DNA of 64,000 bases from Cellulomonas terrae (GCF_007990265.1 NZ_BJWH01000013.1:1-64000); one strand, 5' to 3'. Positions 26,735 to 35,912 are shown, numbered from the stretch's first letter. Translations and numbers: made by a program. Notes: generated by a model from the letters alone, not told the origin.

Positions 26735-27301
26735 TCAGGGAGCGCTGCGGACTGCGTAGCGGACGCAGACCACGCCGTTGGCGAACCGTCGGGTGTCCAG
26801 CAGCTCCAGGTCCACCCGGACGCCCCGAGGCAGCGCCGGCTTGCCGCCGCCGACGACCACCGGGCACAGCAGCAGCACGCACTCGTCGACGAGCCCGTGC
26901 CGGAACGCCTCCGCCCCGATCGTCGCGCCGCCGATGCTCAGGTCCGAGCCGGACGACTCCTTCAGCCGTCGGACCGCGTCCGGGTCGAGCTGCCGCTCGA
27001 TCCTCGTCCGCGCCGTCGACACCGTCTCGAGCGTCGTGGAGTAGACGACCTTCTCGGCGTCGCGCCAGATCCCCCCGTACTCACGGACGACCGCCGGCTC
27101 GTCCGCCAACCAGTCGTCGTCCTCCCAGACGCGCATCGTCTCGTACATGCGGCGCCCGTACAGCGACGTGCCGATGTTCCGCTCGTGCTCGTTCCAGAAC
27201 GCGTGCACCTCCTCGTCGGGGACCGACCAGTCGAAGGAGCCGCTCTCGTCCTCCAGGTACCCGTCGAGCGACGTGTTGGCTGCGTAGATCAGCTTGCCCA
27301 T
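26735..27301 (-). CDS. Dihydrofolate reductase-like (RibD C-terminal family) protein
   Basis: A 188-residue protein of the RibD_C/DHFR-like family. Features are the N-terminal KLIYAANTSLDGYLED, the LYGRRMYETM motif and the C-terminal LVDECVLLLCPVVVGGGKPALP. These proteins bind NADPH, but most lack an assigned substrate and are distinct from the folate enzyme FolA. It stands alone, transcribed leftward. Confidence 0.88.
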   Translation of the reverse strand: MGKLIYAANTSLDGYLEDESGSFDWSVPDEEVHAFWNEHERNIGTSLYGRRMYETMRVWEDDDWLADEPAVVREYGGIWRDAEKVVYSTTLETVSTARTRIERQLDPDAVRRLKESSGSDLSIGGATIGAEAFRHGLVDECVLLLCPVVVGGGKPALPRGVRVDLELLDTRRFANGVVCVRYAVRSAP

Positions 27302-27407
27302 GGGTATGCCTCCAGGCGGACGGGACCTCAGGTTGGCAGCGACAGGGTCGGGCCAGCAACCGACCCCGGGTCAACGGGTCCGGCGGACGAGGTCATCGAA
27401 CCGCCTG

Positions 27408-27932
27408 CTACCGACGCTCCAGCGTGATCCGGAGCGTCCCGGTGTTCTCGGCGTTGCCCAGCTCCGTGAGCACCAGCTCACCGTGCGCCCCGACGTACGC
27501 GCCCGTGCCGCCGACGACAGCCAGCGTCTTGACCGCCGCGTTCGAGGCGCGCCCCTGGGCGACGATCTGCCCGCCGGCCAGCTGGTACGACACCTGACAG
27601 CTGAGCGCGATGGGCGGGTCGGCAGGGACGACCGCCGTGACCGTGCAGGCCCCACCTCCCGCGCCCACCTGCACGCCGTCGCGGAGCAGGGTGTCCTCGA
27701 ACACGATCTGGTCCCCGCGGCTCGGGGACAGCTGGGGGTCGGTGATCGACGTGACCTCCCGGACCCCGTCCGGGCCGAAGTCGAGCAGGAAGAACCCGGT
27801 GAACTGCACGTCGAACGCCAGGACGCGGCTCCGACCGTGCGACCTGTCGACCGCATCACCGGCGGGGGACGCGGCGGACAGGGTGAGGATCCCGAGTGCG
27901 GCGACGACGGCTGCGACGATCGGCTTGCGCAT
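27408..27932 (-). CDS. Secreted allene-oxide-cyclase-barrel-like protein
   Basis: A 174-residue exported protein. The signal peptide covers about 1-22 (ALGILTLSAASPAG). The mature part shows the AOC-like barrel pattern: QIVFEDTLLRDGVQVGAGGG, CTVTAVVP, GQIVAQGRASNA and VVGGTGAYVGAHGELVLTEL. Members are common secreted proteins in actinobacteria with unknown function. AGGAG six bases before the ATG at 27932 fixes the start. Confidence 0.75.
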   Translation of the reverse strand: MRKPIVAAVVAALGILTLSAASPAGDAVDRSHGRSRVLAFDVQFTGFFLLDFGPDGVREVTSITDPQLSPSRGDQIVFEDTLLRDGVQVGAGGGACTVTAVVPADPPIALSCQVSYQLAGGQIVAQGRASNAAVKTLAVVGGTGAYVGAHGELVLTELGNAENTGTLRITLERR

Positions 27933-28116
27933 GACGACTCCTGACTCGCGGCGGAACGAGCCGCGGGACACGGCCCACGTCCGACGGTCCGCGCGTGCCC
28001 GGTGGCCGTCAAGGGCGGGTCGCGGTTCAGGTGAGAGGTGCGGCCTGTCGATTCCGGCGAGGCTCGTCCGTCAGAGTGGGGACAGGCCACACCGGGCGAC
28101 GCACCGAAGGAGTGAC

Positions 28117-28458
28117 ATGACGCAGTACGCCATCTACTTCCACCAGCAGTGGGTCGGAGACCACCCGGCCGAGTGGTTCCAGACCCGCGTGGAACCCAGC
28201 ACGGCAGTCGTCCGTGACATGGAGGCGGCCGGGGTCCTGGTCTTCGCCGGCGGGCTCCAGGAGGACCGCTCCCAGGCGTTCACCGCCGACGCGACCAGCG
28301 GGACCACCGTGATCACCGACGGTCCCTACACCGAGACCACCGAGTACCTGGGTGGGATCACCATCATCGACGTGCCCGACCTGGAGACCGCCAAGGTGTG
28401 GGCGGGGAAGGTCGCCGAGGGGTGCGGCTGGCCCCAGGAGGTCCGGGTCATCACGTAG
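28117..28458 (+). CDS. YCII-related domain protein
   Basis: A 113-residue YCII/DGPF-type protein with TVITDGPYTETTEYLGGITI and ETAKVWAGKVA segments. In the family such proteins are often encoded with ECF sigma factors of the SigI/ECF41-like groups, but none is adjacent here. GAAGGAG precedes the ATG. Enzymatic activity is not established. Confidence 0.88.
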   Translation: MTQYAIYFHQQWVGDHPAEWFQTRVEPSTAVVRDMEAAGVLVFAGGLQEDRSQAFTADATSGTTVITDGPYTETTEYLGGITIIDVPDLETAKVWAGKVAEGCGWPQEVRVIT

Positions 28459-28546
28459 GTCCGCCCGTCCACCTCCCCGTGCGGGTGCCGAGCCGGGGCC
28501 GGTCGCGGTGGACGTTCGCGGAGGCCGGACGATGAAGGTGAGGGTG

Positions 28547-28939
28547 TCAGTCGTGCTCCGGCTGCACGGCGACCTCGACGACATAGCCCAGGAAGCGGGC
28601 GCCCGACGGGTCGTGCTCGGTCCCGTCGGCATGTGTCACCTGGCGGAGGACCGTCGTCCCTGGCACCGGGTACGAGACCCTCTGGTCGGCGCCGAGCGCG
28701 AACCGGCAGAAGGCGGCCTGGATCTCGACCACGGTTCCGCGCGCCACGGGGTGGCCGTCCGGCAGCACGTCGTGATGCTCCTCCGCCCAGGAGATGCGAC
28801 CGGCGACCTCGGGCCCCAGAGCCGACTCGAGCCAGTCGAGGTCCGTCTCGCGGCAGTCCCAGGCGACCCAGTCGCCCACACCGAAGACATCGCCGCAGCA
28901 CTGCAGCTGCCAGCTGCTGTACCACACCAGGAGATCCAC
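28547..28939 (-). CDS. DUF6578-like protein
   Basis: A 130-residue protein with the pattern of DUF6578: a short N-terminal strand, SSWQLQCCGDVFGVGDWVAW, then GTVVEIQAAFCRFAL and RFLGYVVEVAV. The GTG at 28939 was chosen because homologous proteins begin here and GGAAG lies nine bases upstream; an ATG at 28975 would add 12 residues. It is divergent from the DUF4157-CheD-like toxin candidate, with 203 bp between them. A protective role toward that protein is possible but rests on proximity only. Confidence 0.6.
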   Translation of the reverse strand: MDLLVWYSSWQLQCCGDVFGVGDWVAWDCRETDLDWLESALGPEVAGRISWAEEHHDVLPDGHPVARGTVVEIQAAFCRFALGADQRVSYPVPGTTVLRQVTHADGTEHDPSGARFLGYVVEVAVQPEHD

Positions 28940-29142
28940 GGCGCGAGTCTTCCACTGGTGCGGGTGCACCCACATGCGATGCGAGCGGAGCCCGATCCCG
29001 CAGGCGGGATCCCGCAGTGCGGCGCCAGCAGCACCGCCGACCGGCGCGGCGTGGATTCCTGCGTAGCGTCTACCGATGCCAGAGACCGCGCTGCGGTAGG
29101 ACCGTCGAGGTGGCACATCGGCGACCCGCCCCGGAGACCCCC

Positions 29143-30456
29143 ATGATCGCGACCTCCTCCCACGCCTCACGGGCCGTGCCGCCGGGCGCTGCCCCGGCGA
29201 CCGAGGCATCGACGGCCCCGGCGACCGGGGAACCGTCCGCCGCACCGCACGTCCCGGTCGCCGGGCTCGCCGTCGGCCACGTGCACGACCCCGCCGAGGC
29301 GGCTGCGGACGCGCGAGCCGAGGGTGCCCTCGCGCGCCTGATCCGGGCCGGGCAGCGGCGGAACCCCACGACGCCGGGCCTCGGTCCGAGACCGGGTCCC
29401 GTGCGACGAGCGCCCGCACCGGTCGCCGGACCCAGGATCGGACCGGCCGGTGGCGTGCTCGACGCCCCGACGACGGCGCGGATCGAGGCCCTGCGACGTC
29501 GGGGCAGGCCGATGCCGGGCCTGGTCCGAGAGCGCATGGAGCACGCGTTCGGTGCCCGGTTGGATCAGGTGCGCGTGCACGACGGGCCAGAGGTCGCCCG
29601 TCTGAACGCAGACATCTCCGCACACGCGTTCACGACCGGCAACGACATCTTCTTCGGGGGATCGGGGTTCGCCCCGGCAGAGCCCGCCGGAGAGCGGGTG
29701 CTGGCCCACGAGATCGCGCACGTCCTCGACGACGGTCCGTCGACCGTGCGGCGCGCGCCGGTGAAGCGCGAAGGTGCCGACGACGACGAGTTCACCGACA
29801 CCGACTACCCCGCACTGCGTCTCAAGCGCGCCGTGAAGGACGAAGACATCTTCGAGATCCGGAACGCGGGTGCATTCCTCGGCCACTGGGTCGTCTGGCT
29901 GGAGGACTGCGACTACTTCCCGTACGACCCGGCGTGCTCGTGGCGTCTGGAGGGCGCCCCGAAGATCGACCTCGCAGCGGTGATCGGGGCGGCGGTCGGA
30001 CCGGTGGTCCACACGGACTATCTGGCAGTCGGCGCGACGGGCACGGGCCTCGCGAACGTCGCTCAGCGGTCGCGGCTGCGCACGAGCGGCCTGATCTCGT
30101 GCGTGGCCTGGGTCCTGTACAACACGCACGCGGCGTACATGACGCACATCTACGTCAGCGATCCCCTGAAGGTCAGGCAGGCCGGGATCGCGGACCAGGT
30201 GCGAGCACTGGTGCAGCTGTTCACCAAGAAGGCGGGCAGTGCTCCGACACACGTGAAGATCCACGTGGACAAGGAACAGCACGCCTACACCGCGAGCGAG
30301 CCGCCCGCGTGGCTCTATCTGCTCGTCCCGCCTGGCACGGACTACACGATGAGCCGAGGGACGGGCGTTCTCGAGCACCTGGTCCAGCCCGGCGTCGGGC
30401 CGGGGGTACCGACCCACTGGGAGGGCGATCCCATCAAGCTGACCTACGACACGTAG
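29143..30456 (+). CDS. DUF4157 protein with CheD-like C-terminal domain (candidate toxin)
   Basis: A 437-residue protein without signal peptide. After a disordered Ala/Pro N-terminus, residues about 115-200 are a DUF4157 domain (VRVHDGPEVARLNADISAHA, TTGNDIFFGG) with zinc motif HEIAH at 189-193. DUF4157 is associated with extracellular contractile injection systems and polymorphic toxins. Residues about 240-437 are different: TSGLISCVAWVLYN...MTHIYVSD matches CheD glutamine deamidases (T-x5-C...H), with T314, C320 and H335. CheD uses exactly a Thr six residues before Cys, and a His about 17 after. The domain could thus deamidate Gln in a target protein. GGAG precedes the ATG. No injection-system genes are present. 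Confidence 0.75.
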   Translation: MIATSSHASRAVPPGAAPATEASTAPATGEPSAAPHVPVAGLAVGHVHDPAEAAADARAEGALARLIRAGQRRNPTTPGLGPRPGPVRRAPAPVAGPRIGPAGGVLDAPTTARIEALRRRGRPMPGLVRERMEHAFGARLDQVRVHDGPEVARLNADISAHAFTTGNDIFFGGSGFAPAEPAGERVLAHEIAHVLDDGPSTVRRAPVKREGADDDEFTDTDYPALRLKRAVKDEDIFEIRNAGAFLGHWVVWLEDCDYFPYDPACSWRLEGAPKIDLAAVIGAAVGPVVHTDYLAVGATGTGLANVAQRSRLRTSGLISCVAWVLYNTHAAYMTHIYVSDPLKVRQAGIADQVRALVQLFTKKAGSAPTHVKIHVDKEQHAYTASEPPAWLYLLVPPGTDYTMSRGTGVLEHLVQPGVGPGVPTHWEGDPIKLTYDT

Positions 30457-30525
30457 AGGACCCCTCATCGCGTCAGAGGAGCCGCCGCCCAGTGCGGAGG
30501 CTCGAGGTGCGTCTCAGCCCCACCG

Positions 30526-31932
30526 TCAGCGGTTCGCCCACGCGTACCGCATCATCAGGGCGTTCAGTGCCTGCTCGGACAGCTCGGGGTGCCGCGGTGC
30601 GAACACGTCGTGCACGAGCCGGCACTCCTCCCAGATCGTGATCCCCCGTGCCTCGACCGGGACACGCCACAGCTCGGAGCGCAGGGCGTGGATCGTCGCC
30701 TGCAGCTCCGAGGGTGATCGGCGGACGGCGTGGTCGGCGAGAACCTCGGGGCGATCAGAGATCATTCCGACGTACGCGACGATCGCGTCGCTCAGCTCGG
30801 CGTCGACCTGGACGGCGCGACTCCAGGGCTCCCCGCGTCCAGCTCGGTCGATGAAGCGCGCCATGGCGTTCGCCACCTGCTGGAGGAGGTCGCCGCGCTC
30901 GACGTACGCAGCCGCCCACGTCCACACGAGCGCGTCGGACCGGTCCGGCGCGGGCTGCCCGCTGGGGGCGTCGAGGACGGTCCCGTCCGCGAGCTGCACG
31001 CGACAGGTCGATCCGTGTGCGCCTCGGCCGACCTCGACACGTCCGAAGACGACGGCGTCGACCAGCTGCCGCACGACAGCGACACCCCGGTCGTCACGCG
31101 CCGCGACCCAGCGCGCGGAGTCGCCGACGCCGAGGCTGATCTCGTCGGCGGTCTGCGACCACCAGAAGGGCACGGCGCCGATCGCCGTCGGGGTGACCAG
31201 GACGCCGTCACGGTCGGCCCCGAGGGGATCCCCGCCGACGAGCCCGCTGCCGCCCACGGTCGGGGGCTCGCTGAAGGTCGCCACTCCCCACAGGCGTGTG
31301 CGCACCTCTCGCTCCAGGCCTCGGAGCGTCCCCGTCAGCTCGTCCTGAGGGAGCCGCCGCCGGGTACCGGTGGAAGCCTCGAGGGCGTGGACCTGCGCGT
31401 CGAAGCTCGCCTGGTGCCGCCGCCGCCACAGTGCCCAGTAGAGGCGCTGCTGGTCCTGCGCCGCGTTCCGGGCGACACCGAGACGATGGTCGATCTCCGG
31501 CCAGGGCACCCCTTGCCGCCGCAGCGAGTCGAGCACAATCTCTGGGATGCGGAGTGCGGACGCGAAGCTCTTCGTGAACTCGTCGCCCACGCCGTCCGAC
31601 GCCAGGGGCGTTCCCGGCCTGGTCAGATGCCCGATCGCGCGGATGAGGAGGGCTGACCGCACGGACGGGTGGAGCGACGCGGCGAGCACCACCCGTGCGC
31701 CGTGCTCGTCGCGGACGGCAGCCACCGCGGCGTCGCCCTCTGGTCGGCCGAGGACGACCTCGATCCCCATCCGTGCCGCCAGCAGGTCGAGGTCCAGCGG
31801 CGCCGTGCCCTCTGGCCAGTACTGGGCGAGCACCTCGGACGCAGCCTCGACCGCGCGCGCGTGCAGGTCGAGCAGTGCGCCGTCCGCGTGCACCTGCGCC
31901 TGCCGCTGGTCGTGTTCCATCGGCGCGATCAT
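30526..31932 (-). CDS. Hypothetical protein with degenerate ImmA/IrrE-like N-terminus
   Basis: A 468-residue soluble protein. Residues about 30-135 follow the ImmA/IrrE pattern: two helices, an LLAARMGIEVVLG strand, VVLAASLHPSVRSALLIRAI, then DEFTKSFASALRIP, equivalent to the EAxxFAxxLLMP motif. Where active members have HExxH this one has R98-A-I-G-H102, so the zinc protease site is lost. The remaining 330 residues are unrecognised. ATG 31932 and ATG 31920 are both possible. It converges with the DUF4157-CheD gene, stops 70 bp apart. Function is unknown. Confidence 0.6.
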   Translation of the reverse strand: MIAPMEHDQRQAQVHADGALLDLHARAVEAASEVLAQYWPEGTAPLDLDLLAARMGIEVVLGRPEGDAAVAAVRDEHGARVVLAASLHPSVRSALLIRAIGHLTRPGTPLASDGVGDEFTKSFASALRIPEIVLDSLRRQGVPWPEIDHRLGVARNAAQDQQRLYWALWRRRHQASFDAQVHALEASTGTRRRLPQDELTGTLRGLEREVRTRLWGVATFSEPPTVGGSGLVGGDPLGADRDGVLVTPTAIGAVPFWWSQTADEISLGVGDSARWVAARDDRGVAVVRQLVDAVVFGRVEVGRGAHGSTCRVQLADGTVLDAPSGQPAPDRSDALVWTWAAAYVERGDLLQQVANAMARFIDRAGRGEPWSRAVQVDAELSDAIVAYVGMISDRPEVLADHAVRRSPSELQATIHALRSELWRVPVEARGITIWEECRLVHDVFAPRHPELSEQALNALMMRYAWANR

Positions 31933-32227
31933 GGCAGTCCGCGGGCGTCCGTGACGTCGGCTCGTCCGCCGTCCCTCCCCTCGCGCCCGGATCCTCCCGA
32001 GGTGTCCCACCGTCGCGGACGGGCGACCGGTGTGCTTCCGCGAGCCTCGCCGGTGGCCCTCACGCCGGTGGCGCACCGTGGCGGGTGGTGCGAGACGTCC
32101 CGCAGTCGTCCGGTGGCGGCGGGTCCGTCAGGCTCCTAGGACGAGCAGCACGTCGACGCCCGTGAACTCGCATTGGTCCAGCCCCGTGCGGCCACCCGCA
32201 CAGGGCCTCCCTCCCTACACTCGCGGG
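31933..32227. other. Intergenic region without recognised gene
   Basis: This 295-bp stretch between the divergent ImmA-like gene and the lipoprotein gene carries no frame with credible start and composition. It must hold both promoters. It contains the low-complexity Pro/Arg-coding look of non-coding high-GC DNA. Confidence 0.5.
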
Positions 32228-32731
32228 ATGCCATCACTCGCGCCCGGTCGTAGCCGCCGACTTTGGCTGGCGACGGTGACTATCGGCGCCACGATCACAG
32301 TGGTCGCGGGGTGCGCGAACGCCGCAACGGACCGAGCCAAGGACGAAGCACGCAGCAATGCCGCCAACGTCGGGAGGCTCATCGCGTCGAACGCTGTCGA
32401 GTACGCGGCGTTCGATCCGCGAGCCGTGATCAACTTCGTGGAGGCCGAGCTCGAGGAGGACGTCGGTTGGTGGGAACAGTCGTCGGCGGATGAGGCGACC
32501 GCAGTGTGGCGGTTCCGAGTGGGCGGGAGCGCGGACTACACCGGGGCCCTCGGGGAGGCCCAGAGCGTCCTCGCGCAGGTGTGCGGGGAGGCGACGCTGA
32601 CCTTCGCCACGAGTGAGGTGACACTGACGGACATCGACTGTCCGGAGGAATTCTCCTGGGCCGATGTCGACGAAGACCTCGGGCCGTGGCGGTCCGGCTC
32701 CGACCCGCACGTGCCGCAGCGGACCCCCTGA
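32228..32731 (+). CDS. Hypothetical lipoprotein
   Basis: A 167-residue protein with a lipoprotein signal (RRLWLATVTIGATITVVAGC) whose lipobox VAGC places the acylated Cys near residue 28. The rest is acidic, with a predicted helix (NVGRLIASNAVEYAAFDPRA) and Cys residues at VCGEA and DIDCPEE that may form a disulfide. No family is recognised. Copy A of the 100-bp repeat begins 21 bp after its stop. Confidence 0.65.
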   Translation: MPSLAPGRSRRLWLATVTIGATITVVAGCANAATDRAKDEARSNAANVGRLIASNAVEYAAFDPRAVINFVEAELEEDVGWWEQSSADEATAVWRFRVGGSADYTGALGEAQSVLAQVCGEATLTFATSEVTLTDIDCPEEFSWADVDEDLGPWRSGSDPHVPQRTP

Positions 32732-32751
32732 CGGCCGTCTTGCTGCTCGTG

Positions 32752-32851
32752 GTGTAGGAAATCATCGGAACTGTCCGTTGACAGGGGTGCTGACCCGTGA
32801 GTGGACACGTAGGTGAGACGCCGGCTGTCTCATCTTCCTGTTCGAATCCTC
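32752..32851 (+). repeat. 100-bp repeat, copy A
   Basis: Begins GTGTAGGAAATCATC and ends CGAATCCTC. It has the central GGACACGTAGGTGAGAC block and a hairpin GAGAC-7 nt-GTCTC. It lies between the lipoprotein gene and the convergent gene ending at 32904. Confidence 0.8.
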
Positions 32852-32903
32852 CGGTCCAGGCTCACACGCGGTCGGAGCCCCGGTTGTCGTCACGGCATTC
32901 GGT

Positions 32904-33404
32904 CTACTGGCGGAGCCACGCCACGACGGCGTCTGTCGGCCCGTCTTCGACGAGCTTGGCTGCGGCGGCCTGCTGCCACGCGAGCTCCGCCTGGACCACC
33001 GGAGTAGCTGCATCGTCGGCCAGCGGATGGAATGTCGTCTCGCCGGGGGCGTAGGGGACGAGCGCGAAGGCGGCGTCCATCGCGCGAGATGCGGCTGCTC
33101 GACAGTCCGTCGCGGAACCGGCCGCCGCGCCGAGTGCGAAGTACGTGGCGGCGAGGTCGTCGGCGTCGAGGTCGTCCCGGCCGTCGAGCTCCGATCGCAG
33201 GGGTGAGAGGTCCACTGGCCGGCCGCTGGCGACCGCCCAGCCCGCATCAACAGTCGCCCGCAGCTCGTCAGTCCTTCCCGCGGCGCGCACGAGGCGCTCC
33301 GCGCAGGCAAGTGCAAACATCGCTCGCGCTTCAGGCGAGAGCCTCAGCACCTGGTCCCACACTGCCTCGAACGGTGCGAGAGGGCTATCTGTAGAGGGGG
33401 TCAC
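32904..33404 (-). CDS. Hypothetical helical protein, immunity-like
   Basis: A 166-residue all-helical protein (VWDQVLRLSPEARAMFALAC, AERLVRAAGRTDELRATVDA). It loosely resembles DUF416-type and related small immunity proteins that are arrayed in polyimmunity loci, but the match is by eye and weak. It lies between repeat A and a decayed stretch. No toxin is nearby. Confidence 0.5.
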   Translation of the reverse strand: MTPSTDSPLAPFEAVWDQVLRLSPEARAMFALACAERLVRAAGRTDELRATVDAGWAVASGRPVDLSPLRSELDGRDDLDADDLAATYFALGAAAGSATDCRAAASRAMDAAFALVPYAPGETTFHPLADDAATPVVQAELAWQQAAAAKLVEDGPTDAVVAWLRQ

Positions 33405-33417
33405 AGCAGAGATCTTG

Positions 33418-33902
33418 TCAGCGCATCCACGTTCTCGACTCCAGGCCGACCTGACGCGACCCGCGGCGGGATCCGGTCGCAGTCAGCGCTTCGTCGGGCC
33501 GTGACGGTCGCGCGGCCACCACGCCCGCGACATGCACACCGCGGCACCCAGAGGGAGGGCGCCGAGTCCGACCCGTCCGTAGCCGGATGACCGCGAACCG
33601 GTGGCGGTCACGAGGCGGGACGGCCGGGAGGGCTGGGCGGCTGCTGGCGGTCGTGCAGCACGAGCGTCGCGAATCCGAGTTTGTCGGCGGTAGCCGCACA
33701 GCCACGCCTCCCTTTGCGTTCACGCGGCCTCGAGTGCCTGCTCGCGGTCGGCCGGATCCTGACCCAGCCCGTCGAGCTGATCTGCCCAGCCACCAAAGTG
33801 ACGTCGAGCGCCAGGTCCAGCTGTTCTCCTGACGCGACTGCGAGTCGCAGCACGTGGCTGACCGATCACGCCGGTGAGTTCACACGGGGACGGGCCCGCG
33901 GT
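33418..33902. other. Decayed region with gene-tail remnant
   Basis: No intact gene was found in these 485 bp. On the minus strand, 33465-33520 matches the 3' end of the gene at 38202 (VAARPSRPDEA against VTARPSRPDDA). Other short leftward frames (for example VTLVAGQISSTGWVRI around 33780) do not extend far. It looks like gene debris in an accessory region. Confidence 0.5.
33465..33520. repeat. Short repeat shared with 38183-38241 (3' gene end)
   Basis: The stretch begins GGCGGGATCC, continues through a near-identical GACGGTCGCGCGG block and closes on CCACC; the partner at 38183 differs at scattered bases. At 38183 the repeat is the coding end of a small gene, so this copy is likely the remnant of a paralog. 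Confidence 0.6.
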
Positions 33903-34301
33903 TCATCCACCTGCCTTCAGCCGGAACGCGAGGCGGCGGGGCGCCTGCACGAGATAGCTGTCCGTCACCAGCTCGGCAACCTCGACCCAGTCCGTCTCGT
34001 CGTCCAGCACCATTCCCACGACATTCGCACCCCAGTCGGCCCGGAAGAACGGAGGGCCGGCATGCGCCAGCGCTTCCAACTCCCCGGGTAGCGCCCGGAA
34101 GGTCATCAGGGTGGCCGGATGGTCCTGGTCGATATCCGCCGACCGCCTCTCGTCGGTGGTGTAGACGTGCAGGAACGTCCGCCGGCGAGTCCGCCACCGC
34201 AGGCCGATCCACGCCGGCTCCTCGTACGCCTCAGGTAGTTCCCCGCAGATCACCCGGAGCCGGCCGACAACGGCGGGTGGAACGTCCGCGATGTCGCTCA
34301 T
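33903..34301 (-). CDS. MmcQ/YjbR-family protein
   Basis: A 132-residue CyaY-like fold protein of the MmcQ/YjbR family. Features are RLRVICGELPEAYEEPAWIG, the FRALPGELEALAHAG segment and WGANVVGMVLDDETDWVEVA followed by VTDSYLVQAPRRLA. The biochemical role of the family is unsettled; DNA-binding has been proposed. It is transcribed leftward with repeat B 96 bp upstream of its start. Confidence 0.88.
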   Translation of the reverse strand: MSDIADVPPAVVGRLRVICGELPEAYEEPAWIGLRWRTRRRTFLHVYTTDERRSADIDQDHPATLMTFRALPGELEALAHAGPPFFRADWGANVVGMVLDDETDWVEVAELVTDSYLVQAPRRLAFRLKAGG

Positions 34302-34396
34302 CTGTTCCTCCCGCGCCCATCCTCCCCGCCGGGTAGGACATCAGCACATCAGAGTCTCCGGGGTTGGCGGGAGCAAGCGCCGCCCTTCTGGCGTTG

Positions 34397-34496
34397 GTGT
34401 AGGAAATCATCCGGGTTGTCCGAAGAGCAGCGCTCTCATCTGCGATGGGACACGTAGGTGAGACGGCATTCGTCTCAGGAAGCTGTCCGCATCCTC
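34397..34496 (+). repeat. 100-bp repeat, copy B
   Basis: Begins GTGTAGGAAATCATCC and ends CGCATCCTC. The hairpin is TGAGACG-GCATT-CGTCTCA. TTGTCC and GGGACA blocks are present at the same offsets as in the other copies. It is 96 bp upstream of the leftward MmcQ/YjbR gene. Confidence 0.8.
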
Positions 34497-34635
34497 AGGC
34501 AAGTGCTCCACGGTTCTTCCATCAGCCTCGCCAACCCGTGACGTTCGTGGAGCTGAGCCCGAGTGTTACCGCTCGTTGTTCTAGAACTCCCAGTTGCCCA
34601 AGCGGCCTATCCGTTTCCGATCTCGGACCAGGGAA

Positions 34636-35542
34636 TCAGAAGCGCGGCCCGTCGAGGAGCTCGTCGAGACTCACCCTGTACCGATTCCCACCGCCGTCGA
34701 CGGCGGCCATCTCGGCGCCGCGCGACGTGAGACGAAGCCTCGCGCAGTCGCGCCCGTCGGGCAGCACCAGACGACCGACCGGCGCGCCGACGTCGACCCC
34801 TCCGCCCGGCCGCAGCGCGAAGGGCGTGACGAGGTCGTACTCGACGCCCCAGCCGCCGACGAACGCGCCTCGAGCACCGTCAACCACGACGGCACTGGCA
34901 CCCCGGACGCCCGTCGGTCCAAGGTCGGTCACCGAGTCGGACTGCACCCGCACGAGGTGGAAGCCCTTGTAGGCATAACAGAGCGCGGTCTCTTCGTGGA
35001 CGTTGAGCGCCATGACGTCGAAGACGTTCGGAAGGTCGGCACGCTCCGAGGGGAACGGGTACCACCACTCGGGGCGCAGGGTGCCGTCGAACCGGACGAG
35101 TTGGCGCATGCCGATCTCGTCGCGCGCCTCGTCGAAGTACCCGATCCAGATCGACCCTGCTGGCGTTGCCAGCACCTGCGCGATCGCGTCTCCGACGAAC
35201 GCGGAAGCCACCAGTTGCCCAGCGCTGTCCCACACCTGCGCGTTGTCCGTCCCCGGCTCGCCGCGGGCGGCCACGAGCAGGACCCGGCCACCCGGCAGCG
35301 GTTGCGCGAAGCTCGCTGGCACGGCGCCCTCGAGCACGACGGCAGGGGCTACGCCACCGACGCGGTGCACCAGCACCCGATCCTCACGGTCACGACTTCT
35401 TACCAGCACGAGGACTTCGTCGCCCGGGCCGGTTCCGATCGCGAGCGGTCTGTAGTCCCCACGTCCCCTGGTCCGGCCACGTGGCGGACTCGGCGAGCCA
35501 GCCTGGGGTCTCACGCAACGGGATCATCGGGAGCGGGAGCAT
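34636..35542 (-). pseudogene. Frameshifted beta-propeller-like hypothetical protein
   Basis: Two leftward frames make one protein resembling a ~300-residue actinobacterial hypothetical. The N-terminal piece reads MLPLPMIPLRETPGWLAESA and TWPDQGTW. The rest continues in another frame from DYRPLAIGTGPGDEVLVLV to the stop (VRVQSDSVTDLGPTGVRG, RLVLPDGRDCARL, NRYRVSLDELLDG). The switch falls at a run of four C (plus strand) at 35457-35460, where removing one base restores the frame. The 5' end is uncertain (ATG 35542 or GTG 35590). It could be a true pseudogene or an assembly indel. Confidence 0.65.
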
Positions 35543-35812
35543 CGCACGTCGACGCACCAGCGACTTTCGGTCGCGCTCGTCTCTCGTCACGGCGTCATCA
35601 TGCCGGAGGCAGGAACTCAGCCGACTCGTCCGACGGACGGCGCGTTGGCTGCAACGGGACATCCGCCGGTGTGGGTCTGCTGCACGACTGTGCTCGGCGC
35701 TCTCGCCTGGGCTTGGCGCGAAGCCGAGAGACCCGGCGTCTGGGCACGCCTTGGCCAAGCTGGTGGGATCTGGCCAGCTCGAACGGGATCCCACACCACT
35801 GCTGCGCAGCAA

Positions 35813-35912
35813 GTGTAGGAACTCACGGAAGTTGTCCACCGACCTCTCCTCTGACCTGGGTGATGACACGAAGGTGAGACGACTGCCGTCTCACCTTCCT
35901 GTCCGAATCCTC
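35813..35912 (+). repeat. 100-bp repeat, copy C
   Basis: Begins GTGTAGGAACTCACGG and ends CCGAATCCTC. Its hairpin is the best of the set: GGTGAGACG-ACTGC-CGTCTCACC, nine pairs. It lies between the frameshifted gene (leftward) and the rightward gene at 36030. Confidence 0.85.

Noticed and set aside
29143..30456. Evidence of a complete contractile injection system
   Set aside because: Only the DUF4157 protein is present; no sheath, tube, baseplate or AAA ATPase genes are in the window.
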